Shown here: positions 1 through 7,584 of the stretch, piece by piece
Layout of the letters: the number at the start of each line of letters is the position of its first letter
How positions within the stretch are numbered: the stretch's first letter is position 1
Source of the DNA: Geobacter sp. UBA4074
Lineage (GTDB): Bacteria > Desulfobacterota > Desulfuromonadia > Geobacterales > Pseudopelobacteraceae
DNA length: 11,688 nucleotides
Assembly (NCBI GenBank): GCA_002383415.1
Contig: DFYU01000161.1
Location: 3,168 to 14,855, forward strand
Reading direction: 5' to 3'
Position numbers and translations under genes: made by a program
Notes under the pieces: model-generated
Seen by the model: the letters and a program-made list of their open reading frames with translations, nothing else
Databases searched by the model: none
What the model was told of the DNA's origin: nothing

Positions 1-455
1 CCGTTGATGATATTCATCATCGGCAGCGGCAGCTCGCGGGCGTTGGCGCCGCCAATGTATTTGTAGAGCGGTTGGCCGGCCTCTTCGGCAGCGGCCTTGG
101 CTACTGCCAGCGAAACTCCCAGGATGGCGTTGGCCCCCAGGGTGCTCTTGAACTCGGTGCCGTCCATCTCCAGCATCCGTTGGTCAATCCCCACCTGGTC
201 GCCGGCCTCCATGCCGATCAACTCATCAGCGATCCGATTGTTTATGTTCTCAACCGCCTTGAGTACACCTTTTCCCAGATAGCGGGACTTGTCGCCATCC
301 CGCAGTTCCAGCGCCTCACGCTCACCGGTGGAAGCCCCGGAAGGAACAGCAGCCCGGCCAAAGGCGCCGGACTCAAGGAATACTTCACATTCAAGGGTGG
401 GGTTGCCGCGGGAGTCGAGTATTTCCCGTGCGTAGATGTCGACGATTTCACTCAT
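1..455 (-). CDS. eno: Enolase, N-terminal part (3' end beyond window)
   Basis: Phosphopyruvate hydratase: converts 2-phosphoglycerate to phosphoenolpyruvate in glycolysis and gluconeogenesis, in the cytoplasm. Only the first 151 codons lie in the window. They begin MSEIVDIYAREILDSRGNPT, the canonical enolase opening, followed by the SGASTG loop (residues 39-44) whose Ser binds the second Mg ion, and by LGANAILGVSLA (106-117). The ATG at 453-455 has a strong Shine-Dalgarno (AAGGAGAG) about 7 nt upstream. The reading frame is uninterrupted to the window edge. The catalytic Glu/Lys/His residues of the C-terminal barrel lie outside, so activity cannot be judged here. Nothing unusual was seen in the visible part. 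Confidence 0.97.
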   Translation of the reverse strand, partial: MSEIVDIYAREILDSRGNPTLECEVFLESGAFGRAAVPSGASTGEREALELRDGDKSRYLGKGVLKAVENINNRIADELIGMEAGDQVGIDQRMLEMDGTEFKSTLGANAILGVSLAVAKAAAEEAGQPLYKYIGGANARELPLPMMNIIN

Positions 456-524
456 GCTCTCTCTCCTTCAGGAATAAATGTATCCGGCCGCAGCAAGGCG
501 GTCGCACTGAGATAACGTCTGTCT

Positions 525-533
525 TGTATAGCA
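525..533 (-). promoter_or_regulatory. Possible extended -10 promoter element for eno
   Basis: On the minus strand the sequence TGCTATACA forms an extended -10 element (TG, one base, then TATACA; 4 of 6 to consensus), about 70 nt upstream of the eno start. No good -35 hexamer sits at the proper distance, although extended -10 promoters can do without one. This is weak evidence from pattern only. Confidence 0.28.
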
Positions 534-685
534 ACTGGCACGTCAAAAGGGAAGCCTGCAATGCTTAAAATGTGGTCACTTGATGGTTTTGTGGACTCTG
601 TTTTTTGTATTCGACCACTCGGATCTTTTTTGGGTTCATAATGGGACAATCAGTAGTCTGAGTTTAAACTAATGTTTAGCTTGGC

Positions 686-715
686 TTGACAGGTGTGGTG
701 TAACAGGCTAATAAA
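686..715 (+). promoter_or_regulatory. Putative sigma-70 promoter of the diguanylate cyclase gene, with dyad over the -10
   Basis: A perfect -35 hexamer TTGACA (686-691) is followed by AATAAA at 710-715 (18-bp spacer) or TAATAA at 709-714 (17-bp spacer). Both -10 candidates are imperfect. A perfect 6-bp inverted repeat, CAGGCT-AATAA-AGCCTG (704-720), is centred on the -10 region. Just upstream lie the 10-bp palindrome AGTTTAAACT (661-670) and an overlapping TAAAC-TAAT-GTTTA dyad (665-678). The start codon follows at 745, which would give a leader of about 20-25 nt. Regulator binding is inferred only. Confidence 0.45.
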
Positions 716-744
716 GCCTGATACAAGCAGACAAAGGTCTTGCC

Positions 745-2568
745 ATGGTCCCCCACAAAACTACCTCACCAACAATCACGCCGCTTGATCTGCGCGAGCT
801 TTCCATTTTGTTTGCCGAAGACGATGAACTGGTCCGCAAGCATGTTGCCCGTATTCTGACACCGATCTGCGGCGAACTGTATCTGGCTGAAAATGGCCGT
901 GTGGCGCTGGAACGTTTTCGCAGGCAGATGCCAGACCTGGTTTTGACTGATCTCACCATGCCTGCCATGTCCGGGTTGGAGCTGGTTCGTCACATCAAAC
1001 AAGAACGCCCCCAAGTACCGGTGATTGTCGTTTCGGCCTGCAGCGATACCGAACATCTGCTGAAGGCAATCAGTCTGAAGATCGATGGCTACCTGTTGAA
1101 ACCGATCGACATTGAACAGCTACTTCACCTCCTGCAAAAAGAGGCTGCTGCCCTGCGCAGCCAGCGTCTGGCCAGCCAGCAATCCCGGCTCTTGTCAGGC
1201 GTGAATATGGCAATCCAGTATCTCCTATCTGCCGATGCCAATCAGGATGCCGTTGACTTTGCCCTGCAAGAGATGGCCAAGGCTGCCCAGGCCGACAAGG
1301 TTTGTCTGTTCAGCTATCAGGATTCACTTTTTAATCAGCGTGAAGTGCGTCTGGTGAGTGGTTTCGCAAGTGGTGATATGGTCAGGCGGGTACTGGACGG
1401 GATCGATCCCGATGCGCCTGAATTGCCCTATGTAGAGCGCTGGCACCGCATGCTGGAACAGGGCAAATCTCTGTCCGGTCCGCGAGCGTCTTTCCCCCCT
1501 GAGGAGCGCACCATACTCGATGCGCTCAAGATCCGTTCGCTGCTGATGACCCCTATCTTTGAGGATGGTTGTTTGTGGGGCTTTGCGAGTCTGTATGACA
1601 TGCATCGCGAACGGGCATGGTCCGATGCTGAAACCTCAATGGTAATGACCGCCACTCGAGGCCTTGGAAGCTTCATGGGGCGCGTAAAACTGGAAGAAGA
1701 GCGGATAAGTGCCCGGCGGGCACTGGAACTGGCCAATGTACAGTGGCGGGAAACCTTTGACACAATCCCTGATATGGTCACGGTGATCGACACTGCCCAT
1801 CAGATTGTGCATATCAACAAGGCTGCCCGTGAACGGTTAGGGAACGATGGTACCGGACTATCAGGTCGAGCCCCCTGTTACCTGCAGTTCCATGGCGCCA
1901 GCCACCCGCCGGACAGTTGCCCCCATGTGGCACTACTCAAGGACCGTCAGCCCCACGAAGCCGAAGTGTTCATTCCCCACATGGACAGTTATTTTCATAT
2001 TACGGTCAATCCGACCTTTGATACGGATGGTAATCTGGTGGGCGCGGTGCACGTCGCCCGCGACGTCACCAAACGGCGCGAGATGGAGGACCGGCTGCGC
2101 TATCTCAGTACCCATGACGAGCTTACCCAGCTATTTAACCGGGCCTTTTTCGAGGCAGAACTTGAGAACCTGCGCCAAGGCCGGACAGCCCCCATTTCGG
2201 TGGTGATTGCTGATCTGGATGGCCTCAAGACGGTGAACGATCAGTATGGGCATGACCATGGTGATGCCATGATCAAGGCAGCGGCCAATTTGCTGCGGGA
2301 GGCATTTCGCGGCGGTGATACCATCGTGAGGCTGGGAGGAGATGAGTTTGCGGTGCTGCTGAAAGGGGTGGGGGAGGAACTGCTTGAAACCATCATGCAG
2401 CGCGCCCGGGAACTGCTTTCCAGTGGTAACAGCCGCACTGAACACGATCTGCCGATTCTGTTTTCACTGGGAGCCTCAACCACGCATGTCCCCGCTCGTT
2501 TGCATGAGACCATTCGCGAGGCTGACCTGGCGATGTACGAGGACAAAAAACAGCGCAAAATGTCTTAG
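745..2568 (+). CDS. REC-GAF-PAS-GGDEF diguanylate cyclase response regulator
   Basis: Probable cytoplasmic response regulator making cyclic di-GMP from two GTP. Domain order over 607 residues: receiver (about 18-132) with acidic residues E25-D27, phospho-acceptor D69 (LVLTDLTMP), S97 and K119; a GAF-like region (about 150-315); a PAS domain (about 330-440) carrying an unusual Cys/His cluster (C378, H383, C392, H394); and GGDEF (about 445-605) with the active-site signature RLGGDEF (529-535). An RxxD product-inhibition site (R522-D525) lies at the PleD-like spacing before it, so catalysis and feedback control both look possible. No membrane segment is seen. The ATG at 745 has AAAGG 7 nt upstream. 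No cognate histidine kinase is in the window. The stop codon overlaps that of the convergent HD-GYP gene. The domain calls are confident; the signal sensed by GAF/PAS is unknown. Confidence 0.93.
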   Translation: MVPHKTTSPTITPLDLRELSILFAEDDELVRKHVARILTPICGELYLAENGRVALERFRRQMPDLVLTDLTMPAMSGLELVRHIKQERPQVPVIVVSACSDTEHLLKAISLKIDGYLLKPIDIEQLLHLLQKEAAALRSQRLASQQSRLLSGVNMAIQYLLSADANQDAVDFALQEMAKAAQADKVCLFSYQDSLFNQREVRLVSGFASGDMVRRVLDGIDPDAPELPYVERWHRMLEQGKSLSGPRASFPPEERTILDALKIRSLLMTPIFEDGCLWGFASLYDMHRERAWSDAETSMVMTATRGLGSFMGRVKLEEERISARRALELANVQWRETFDTIPDMVTVIDTAHQIVHINKAARERLGNDGTGLSGRAPCYLQFHGASHPPDSCPHVALLKDRQPHEAEVFIPHMDSYFHITVNPTFDTDGNLVGAVHVARDVTKRREMEDRLRYLSTHDELTQLFNRAFFEAELENLRQGRTAPISVVIADLDGLKTVNDQYGHDHGDAMIKAAANLLREAFRGGDTIVRLGGDEFAVLLKGVGEELLETIMQRARELLSSGNSRTEHDLPILFSLGASTTHVPARLHETIREADLAMYEDKKQRKMS

Positions 2569-3719
2569 GATGACTGCTTGCGGCGGTCAAGCAGTAGCAG
2601 GAAATTTTGAACCAGTGGCTGGGGAAACTCGGTGCCGGCTTTTGACAACAACAGGTTGGCAATCTCGTCGGTATCCCTGGGGGGTTGATAGGGACGGCGG
2701 GTACGCATGGCATCAAAGACATCGGCAATCGAGGTCATCTGGCTGGCCAGGTTGAGCCGCCACCCTCTGGGGGCTGCTGGATAACCGCTCAGATTGTCAC
2801 GCATGTGATGCTCATAGGCCACGATCGCGGCCAATCTTGGCACCCCGGGTGTCTCCAGCAGATAGCGGGCCCCTTTTACCGGATGTCGCTTCATGATGGT
2901 AAATTCCTCATCCGTCAGCTTGCCCGGTTTAGTCAGAATCTCATCCGGCACAAACATCTTGCCGATATCGTGCAGCATGGCCGCCATGCCAATGTCGTTC
3001 AAGAGCTGTCCCTTGATCCCCAGCGACATGGCTTGTGCCATAACCAGGATGCTGACATTGGCGTTATGGGTGAAGGTGTACTCATCCTTTTCACGTAAGG
3101 CAGCCATCACCAGCAACGCTTCACCTTCCCGCCTGAAAGCCTCCAGCAGCTCGGCAACGGTTGTCGCAATACCGCTCGGCTTGAGCCGTTCGTTGCGCTT
3201 AATGGCCTCATAGACCTCCGTCAAGCGGGCCAGCTCGACCCCTGACAGCTCCTCAAGACTGATCTGGCCGCTTCCGCTGCCCATGCTGCCCGCCCCAAGG
3301 CTTCCCACATCATCACCTTGTTCCGGCAGTTCGACCCGACCGACCCGAATAAACTCACCAGACCCCAATGGTTGATCGGTCTGTTGTGCCAAGGTGCTGA
3401 TAAAAGAGGTCAATTCATCCAACGAAACACCGGCCAGGAAGCGCAGGTGACCGATACCGTTGTCTTGCAACATGCGGGCAAAACGCTCCAACACCAGCGA
3501 AAACGGTTGCGGTTCAGCATCAATCACCAGCTCACCATTCACCTCCAGCATGGCAATATCGGGACGGACAGCCAAGGCTTTGCTCAGGCTGGCGTAGGCA
3601 ACTCCCACCAGACGCTGTACCTGCTGATGAGACATGCCATACAAGCCGGCCGCAGCCGATGACGAAAGCAGGTGCCGGATGAATTCATGAATATTTTCAG
3701 TCATGACAGCTTTATTCAT
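2565..3719 (-). CDS. HD-GYP domain protein, probable cyclic di-GMP phosphodiesterase
   Basis: A 384-residue protein. The C-terminal half is an HD-GYP domain with the expected metal-ligand series: H218, H250-D251 (HDIGK), H279, H304, H305 and D333. This family hydrolyses cyclic di-GMP to GMP or pGpG. The GYP motif is present (G312-P314), but the preceding stretch reads HHMRDNLSGYP rather than the usual HHExxDGxGYP, so E and D are replaced by M306 and N309. The N-terminal part (about 25-130) has no family I can name, but it aligns with the N-terminus of the upstream HEAT protein. A Gly/Ser-rich linker (139-151) separates it from the rest. There is no receiver domain and no membrane segment. The ATG at 3717-3719 overlaps the upstream stop as ATGA, with GGAG about 9-10 nt before it, indicating translational coupling. 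Phosphodiesterase activity is inferred from the ligands. Confidence 0.9.
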   Translation of the reverse strand: MNKAVMTENIHEFIRHLLSSSAAAGLYGMSHQQVQRLVGVAYASLSKALAVRPDIAMLEVNGELVIDAEPQPFSLVLERFARMLQDNGIGHLRFLAGVSLDELTSFISTLAQQTDQPLGSGEFIRVGRVELPEQGDDVGSLGAGSMGSGSGQISLEELSGVELARLTEVYEAIKRNERLKPSGIATTVAELLEAFRREGEALLVMAALREKDEYTFTHNANVSILVMAQAMSLGIKGQLLNDIGMAAMLHDIGKMFVPDEILTKPGKLTDEEFTIMKRHPVKGARYLLETPGVPRLAAIVAYEHHMRDNLSGYPAAPRGWRLNLASQMTSIADVFDAMRTRRPYQPPRDTDEIANLLLSKAGTEFPQPLVQNFLLLLDRRKQSS

Positions 3720-5908
3720 ATGGTCTTGCTCCGTACCAGCTTCAGCTGTTCCGACGCCAATGAAGCCAGTTCGTCAGAACCCTTTGCGAGGCGCTCGAGG
3801 AGCGGAAGTGCTGCCTGGGAGGGATAGCGATCCAGAGACCTGACGATATCAGCCTTAAGCCGATTAAGGGTTTTAAAAGCCAGTAAACTGCGACTGCCAA
3901 GCACTTTTGTCAGCTCGGGCAGCGCCTCGGGACGCCCCGTTTCAGCCAAGGCCTGCACGCAGGCTGCCTTTAATTCGTACTCGACCGGGCTGTAGCCGCC
4001 AGTTAAAAGCAGCTGCACAAGTTTTGCGGTCATCTCTGGAGGGCTGGAACGGTCAACCAGGCTTAAAGCAGCCAGCTGGGTCTCGCGGTCAGCCGAATCA
4101 AGGTCGCGCATCACCTGGCGTTGGGCGATCGGATCTCCACCTAACAGCAGTGATTTGAGTACTTCCTGACGGACCTTGGCGTTTGCATGTTTCAGGAGCG
4201 GCCGTAAACGGTCTGTTTCCTGGCCCGGCGCCAGAGTGCGTAGCATGACGATGATATTGCGCAGTACATACCAGCGACTATCAGCGAGCCGTTCCAAAAG
4301 CGCTGGACGGGCGGCCTCGCCAAAGGCCAGCACACGATCCATCATGAATCTGCGCAGCGACATGGTTTCTTCTTCGGCCAACCGGTCAAGCAGCGGGTCG
4401 AGGAACGGCCTGCCGATAACCTGGATCAACAGGCCTACCTGCTCATATTTGGGTTTGCCCCAGATGGTCAATCCCGACAGAATCTCATCTAAAAACTCCC
4501 GGCGGCTGAAGGCATCGCGCAATGCCAGACGAAGCTGTTGCGGCACCTGCGGTGAGGCTGCCTGGCTGAGAATCCGCAGTACCTGTGCGTAATCACCCAA
4601 TTCCAGAAAATATCCGCACATATCGGACAGGTTGTGGATCAGTTGTTCGAGATCTTCTCCTTCCGGGTCAGTAACCACCAACTGCAGAATAATTTCGCTG
4701 GCTCGGCACTCAATGGCGCTTACAGCAAGAGTTTCTAATTCCTCCTGCAGGATAGCGGGGGCAAGCTGCCGTAACGGTGTGCCGCTTAAAAGGTCTTGCA
4801 AGCCATCCAGATAGTCGTCGGGGATATAGGTCTCCTGGCGGTGTTCTTGTAGCAGTACACGCACCTTGTCGCGGATTTCTTCCTCTTCGCTGCTGGTTTC
4901 GTATGATGTTGTCATCTGCGGAACCAGTTTGCGTAAAATACCCTTTAACAACTCAGGAGCGGTTGTAAACTGCTCAGCTGTTGCATAGGTTTCCTGCAGG
5001 AGACCTGGTCCAAGATGACGGAAGAAGCTCTCCATGGCTGTGGCATCGCCCGTACCGATCTCGCAGAAACCGTCCAGAATCTGACGACGGAGCGCGGGAT
5101 CCAGTGCAGCAACAAAGGCAGCAAGACCAGCCTGGTCACCGGTGGCAGGGTACAGCGACACGTCAGATGCAGTGTCAGGTGCTACCGTGCCCTTGGTATT
5201 TACGATGGCCTGCATAGTTGACAGCGCATCTCTGATCTGATTAAAGGCGAGACCACTGCCCACACCCATGCGCTGCGTAAACAGGGCATTCAGGGTGGCC
5301 GCCAGCACCTCAGGACGTGTCTCTCCGGTGTGTTCCTGACCTGCCAGGCCGACCTGTCCCTGCATCAACAGCTGTACAAACCGCTGCCACAACGAGCCGC
5401 TATCAGCATCATCACCAGTCAACTTCAGCTCTTCAGTACCGCTGAAGCGGTCATAGCGGATACCACGCAGCTCAATGGCACTACTGCCAGTTTGCTGCCA
5501 GACCGCTTCAATGCCGCCTGATGCCAGGATCTCTTCGCGCTTGAGCGCCAGAATGCGCAACAATGCCTGTAGTTCGTCCAGAGATGGCTGCTGACAGATC
5601 ACCAGTGCACCAATGCCACGTTCAAAGAGTGCGGTTGCCATGGCACGGCAGTTTGGGCTGGCTTTGTCGAGGTAGTCTTCGCCCAGCAATAAGCCGTCAC
5701 GCGTTACGCCGATCGTCACCTGTGGCTGGATGGTTAGCAGTTGTTGAAACGATTGCTGTATTTTTTGCAGCCCGTTTTGCACCACTGGATGGCCAGGGGG
5801 GTAGGCGATCCAGTGGCGACGGATCAGGTGCAGATCGGTGATCAGCAGGCTGAGTGCCTTCTCCTGATCAATAGAGACGGTCATGTTTTGGATGACGGAA
5901 TCGAACAC
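3716..5908 (-). CDS. HEAT-repeat protein paired with HD-GYP phosphodiesterase
   Basis: A 730-residue, apparently cytoplasmic protein with no signal peptide and no enzymatic motif that I recognise. Residues about 30-150 form an N-terminal domain resembling that of the HD-GYP protein encoded next (shared tyrosine and histidine at 36/40, GIG at 98-100, SLDEL at 109-113). The middle (about 200-520) is alpha-helical of unknown kind. The C-terminal 200 residues carry HEAT-like helical repeats, for example 534-560, 569-591, 662-692 and 700-723. HEAT solenoids usually bind partner proteins, so a scaffold or regulator role for the phosphodiesterase is inferred. The start is taken as GTG at 5906-5908 because GGAG (5914-5917) lies 5 nt upstream. 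The internal ATG at codon 9 has no such site. The gene is first in the operon, and its stop overlaps the HD-GYP start. Confidence 0.85.
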   Translation of the reverse strand: MFDSVIQNMTVSIDQEKALSLLITDLHLIRRHWIAYPPGHPVVQNGLQKIQQSFQQLLTIQPQVTIGVTRDGLLLGEDYLDKASPNCRAMATALFERGIGALVICQQPSLDELQALLRILALKREEILASGGIEAVWQQTGSSAIELRGIRYDRFSGTEELKLTGDDADSGSLWQRFVQLLMQGQVGLAGQEHTGETRPEVLAATLNALFTQRMGVGSGLAFNQIRDALSTMQAIVNTKGTVAPDTASDVSLYPATGDQAGLAAFVAALDPALRRQILDGFCEIGTGDATAMESFFRHLGPGLLQETYATAEQFTTAPELLKGILRKLVPQMTTSYETSSEEEEIRDKVRVLLQEHRQETYIPDDYLDGLQDLLSGTPLRQLAPAILQEELETLAVSAIECRASEIILQLVVTDPEGEDLEQLIHNLSDMCGYFLELGDYAQVLRILSQAASPQVPQQLRLALRDAFSRREFLDEILSGLTIWGKPKYEQVGLLIQVIGRPFLDPLLDRLAEEETMSLRRFMMDRVLAFGEAARPALLERLADSRWYVLRNIIVMLRTLAPGQETDRLRPLLKHANAKVRQEVLKSLLLGGDPIAQRQVMRDLDSADRETQLAALSLVDRSSPPEMTAKLVQLLLTGGYSPVEYELKAACVQALAETGRPEALPELTKVLGSRSLLAFKTLNRLKADIVRSLDRYPSQAALPLLERLAKGSDELASLASEQLKLVRSKTI

Positions 5909-5935
5909 AGCTACTCCAGCGCGGGGAATGTTTTG

Positions 5936-5963
5936 ACTATAGCGTACAATTCCGTTAATTCAA
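5936..5963 (-). promoter_or_regulatory. Putative promoter of the HEAT/HD-GYP operon
   Basis: On the minus strand TTGAAT (5958-5963) and TATAGT (5936-5941) are separated by 16 bp, matching sigma-70 consensus at 4 and 5 of 6 positions. The predicted start site lies about 20 nt before the GTG start and its GGAG. The whole intergenic region between this operon and malQ is only 84 bp, so a malQ promoter must overlap this one. On the plus strand TTGACT (5933-5938) and TTAATT (5955-5960) are a weak candidate. Confidence 0.5.
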
Positions 5964-5992
5964 ACAGTAGCCGTGTTTTAAAGGGGGTATCC

Positions 5993-7492
5993 ATGACTGT
6001 CAGACGTCGTGCCGGCGTATTGCTGCACCCGACCTCACTGCCGGGCAACGGCGGTATCGGTTGCCTGGGGCCTGAGCTGTTCCGTTTTCTCGATTTTCTT
6101 TCCGAGGCCGGATTTTCACTCTGGCAGGTGCTGCCACTTACTCCGCCAGCGGCTGGCAATTCCCCCTATTCATCCTATTCAGCCTTTGCCGGCAACCCGA
6201 TGTTGATCGATATCGAAGCAATGGTGAAAGACGGTGATCTGCCCGCTGATACGCAGTTCGATGAGTTTTCCACTGATCGTATCGACTTTGGCGCTGTTAC
6301 AAACCATAAGGAACGGCTGCTGGCTATGGCCGCAGCCAATTTTTTTGCGCAGGGCCGAACGCCGCGACTCGAGGCTTTTTGGCGTTTTTGCGACTCTACC
6401 GACTGGCTACACGACTATGCGCTGTTTCAGGCACTGAAAGGTCACTTTCATGGTCAGCCCTGGACCAGTTGGCCCCAGGATCTGGCTCTGCGTGATCAGG
6501 CGGCCTGCGAACGCGCCTCGTTATCTCTGGGGGTCGAGATCGGTGTCCAGAAATATCAGCAGTGGCAATTCTGGCTTCAGTGGCAACGGGTGCGAGACTA
6601 TGCGGCTGAACGTGACATAGCCATCGTCGGTGATTTGCCGATCTTTGTATCCCATGATTCATCCGATGTCTGGTGCAACCGCAATCTGTTTCTGCTGGAC
6701 AATACGGGGCTTCCGACCGAGGTGGCCGGTGTACCGCCTGATTATTTCAGCAGTACCGGTCAACTGTGGGGTAACCCATTGTATCGGTGGGAAGAGATGG
6801 CCCGTGACGGCTATGCGTGGTGGGTTGCACGCATCAGGCAGATGTTGACGCAGTTCGATCTGGTACGGATTGACCATTTCAGAGGGTTTGAGGCTGCCTG
6901 GCAGGTGCCGGCCGATGCTTTGACCGCCGTCGAGGGAAGTTGGGTCCCGGGGCCTGGTGCTGGATTTTTTACTGCAGTGCAGAACGCCATCGGCAGCCTG
7001 CCATTCATTGCCGAAGACCTCGGCGTGATCACCCCGCCGGTTGAGGCGTTGCGTGACCGGTTTGGGCTGCCCGGAATGAAAATTTTGCAATTTGCCTTCG
7101 ATTCGGATGCGTCCAACCCGTATCTGCCTCACCACCATCTGACTAATAGTGTGGTTTATACCGGCACCCACGACAATGATACCAGCTACGGTTGGGCTGC
7201 ATCGTTACGTCCGGAGGTGGCTCAGGCAATGCGCGAATACCTGGGGGTTACCGGAGACGATCTTGCCGATGACCTGATCCGGACCTGCCTGATGTCGGTT
7301 GCAACCGATGCTATCCTGCCGATGCAGGACATTTTGAAGTTGCCAACAGGGGCCCGCATGAATCTTCCCGGCACGGCTTACGGGAACTGGGGGTGGCGCA
7401 TGCCAACACAATCGTTGACGCCAGCATTGGCGGCGCATTATCGTCAGCTTGTCAAGCGTTACGGACGACTTGCCACGTCGAAGAAGATGTGA
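5993..7492 (+). CDS. malQ: 4-alpha-glucanotransferase (amylomaltase, GH77)
   Basis: Transfers alpha-1,4-glucan segments between oligosaccharides in maltodextrin and glycogen metabolism; cytoplasmic. The 499-residue length is typical of short bacterial amylomaltases. GH77 signatures are clear: NSPYSSYSAFAGNP (56-69), DLPIFVSHDSSDVW (214-227), the nucleophile D294 in VRIDHFRGFEA, the acid/base E341 in FIAEDLG, and the transition-state Asp D394 in TGTHDND. These positions lie within one residue of Thermus amylomaltase (D293/E340/D395, from memory). The ATG at 5993 follows AAGGGGGT (5981-5988) and begins at the conserved RAGVLLHPTSLPG segment. The frame is open further upstream, but only by reading antisense through the HEAT gene, so that extension is rejected. 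No other glycogen or maltose gene is nearby. The gene is divergent from the HEAT/HD-GYP operon. Confidence 0.96.
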   Translation: MTVRRRAGVLLHPTSLPGNGGIGCLGPELFRFLDFLSEAGFSLWQVLPLTPPAAGNSPYSSYSAFAGNPMLIDIEAMVKDGDLPADTQFDEFSTDRIDFGAVTNHKERLLAMAAANFFAQGRTPRLEAFWRFCDSTDWLHDYALFQALKGHFHGQPWTSWPQDLALRDQAACERASLSLGVEIGVQKYQQWQFWLQWQRVRDYAAERDIAIVGDLPIFVSHDSSDVWCNRNLFLLDNTGLPTEVAGVPPDYFSSTGQLWGNPLYRWEEMARDGYAWWVARIRQMLTQFDLVRIDHFRGFEAAWQVPADALTAVEGSWVPGPGAGFFTAVQNAIGSLPFIAEDLGVITPPVEALRDRFGLPGMKILQFAFDSDASNPYLPHHHLTNSVVYTGTHDNDTSYGWAASLRPEVAQAMREYLGVTGDDLADDLIRTCLMSVATDAILPMQDILKLPTGARMNLPGTAYGNWGWRMPTQSLTPALAAHYRQLVKRYGRLATSKKM

Positions 7493-7498
7493 AAACTC

Positions 7499-7527
7499 TT
7501 GCTAAAAAAGTAATTGTTGCTTATGTT
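7499..7527 (+). promoter_or_regulatory. Possible promoter of the small secreted protein gene
   Basis: TTGCTA (7499-7504) and TATGTT (7522-7527) are 17 bp apart, each matching 4 of 6 sigma-70 consensus bases. They lie just after the malQ stop and about 58 nt before the next start codon. No terminator is visible between malQ and this gene, so read-through from malQ is also possible. Confidence 0.33.
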
Positions 7528-7584
7528 TTTGACGCTGTTTTGCCGGTTCAGTTTTTAAATCAGCACCGAAAAGGAGTTTGCATC

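Noticed and set aside
452..649. 65-codon minus-strand open frame overlapping the eno start
   Set aside because: It has a TTG start, no ribosome site and low-complexity composition. It covers the eno leader and promoter region.
5741..5992. Upstream extension of the malQ reading frame by 84 codons
   Set aside because: It would run antisense through the start of the HEAT gene. The ATG at 5993 has a strong Shine-Dalgarno and begins at the family's usual N-terminus.
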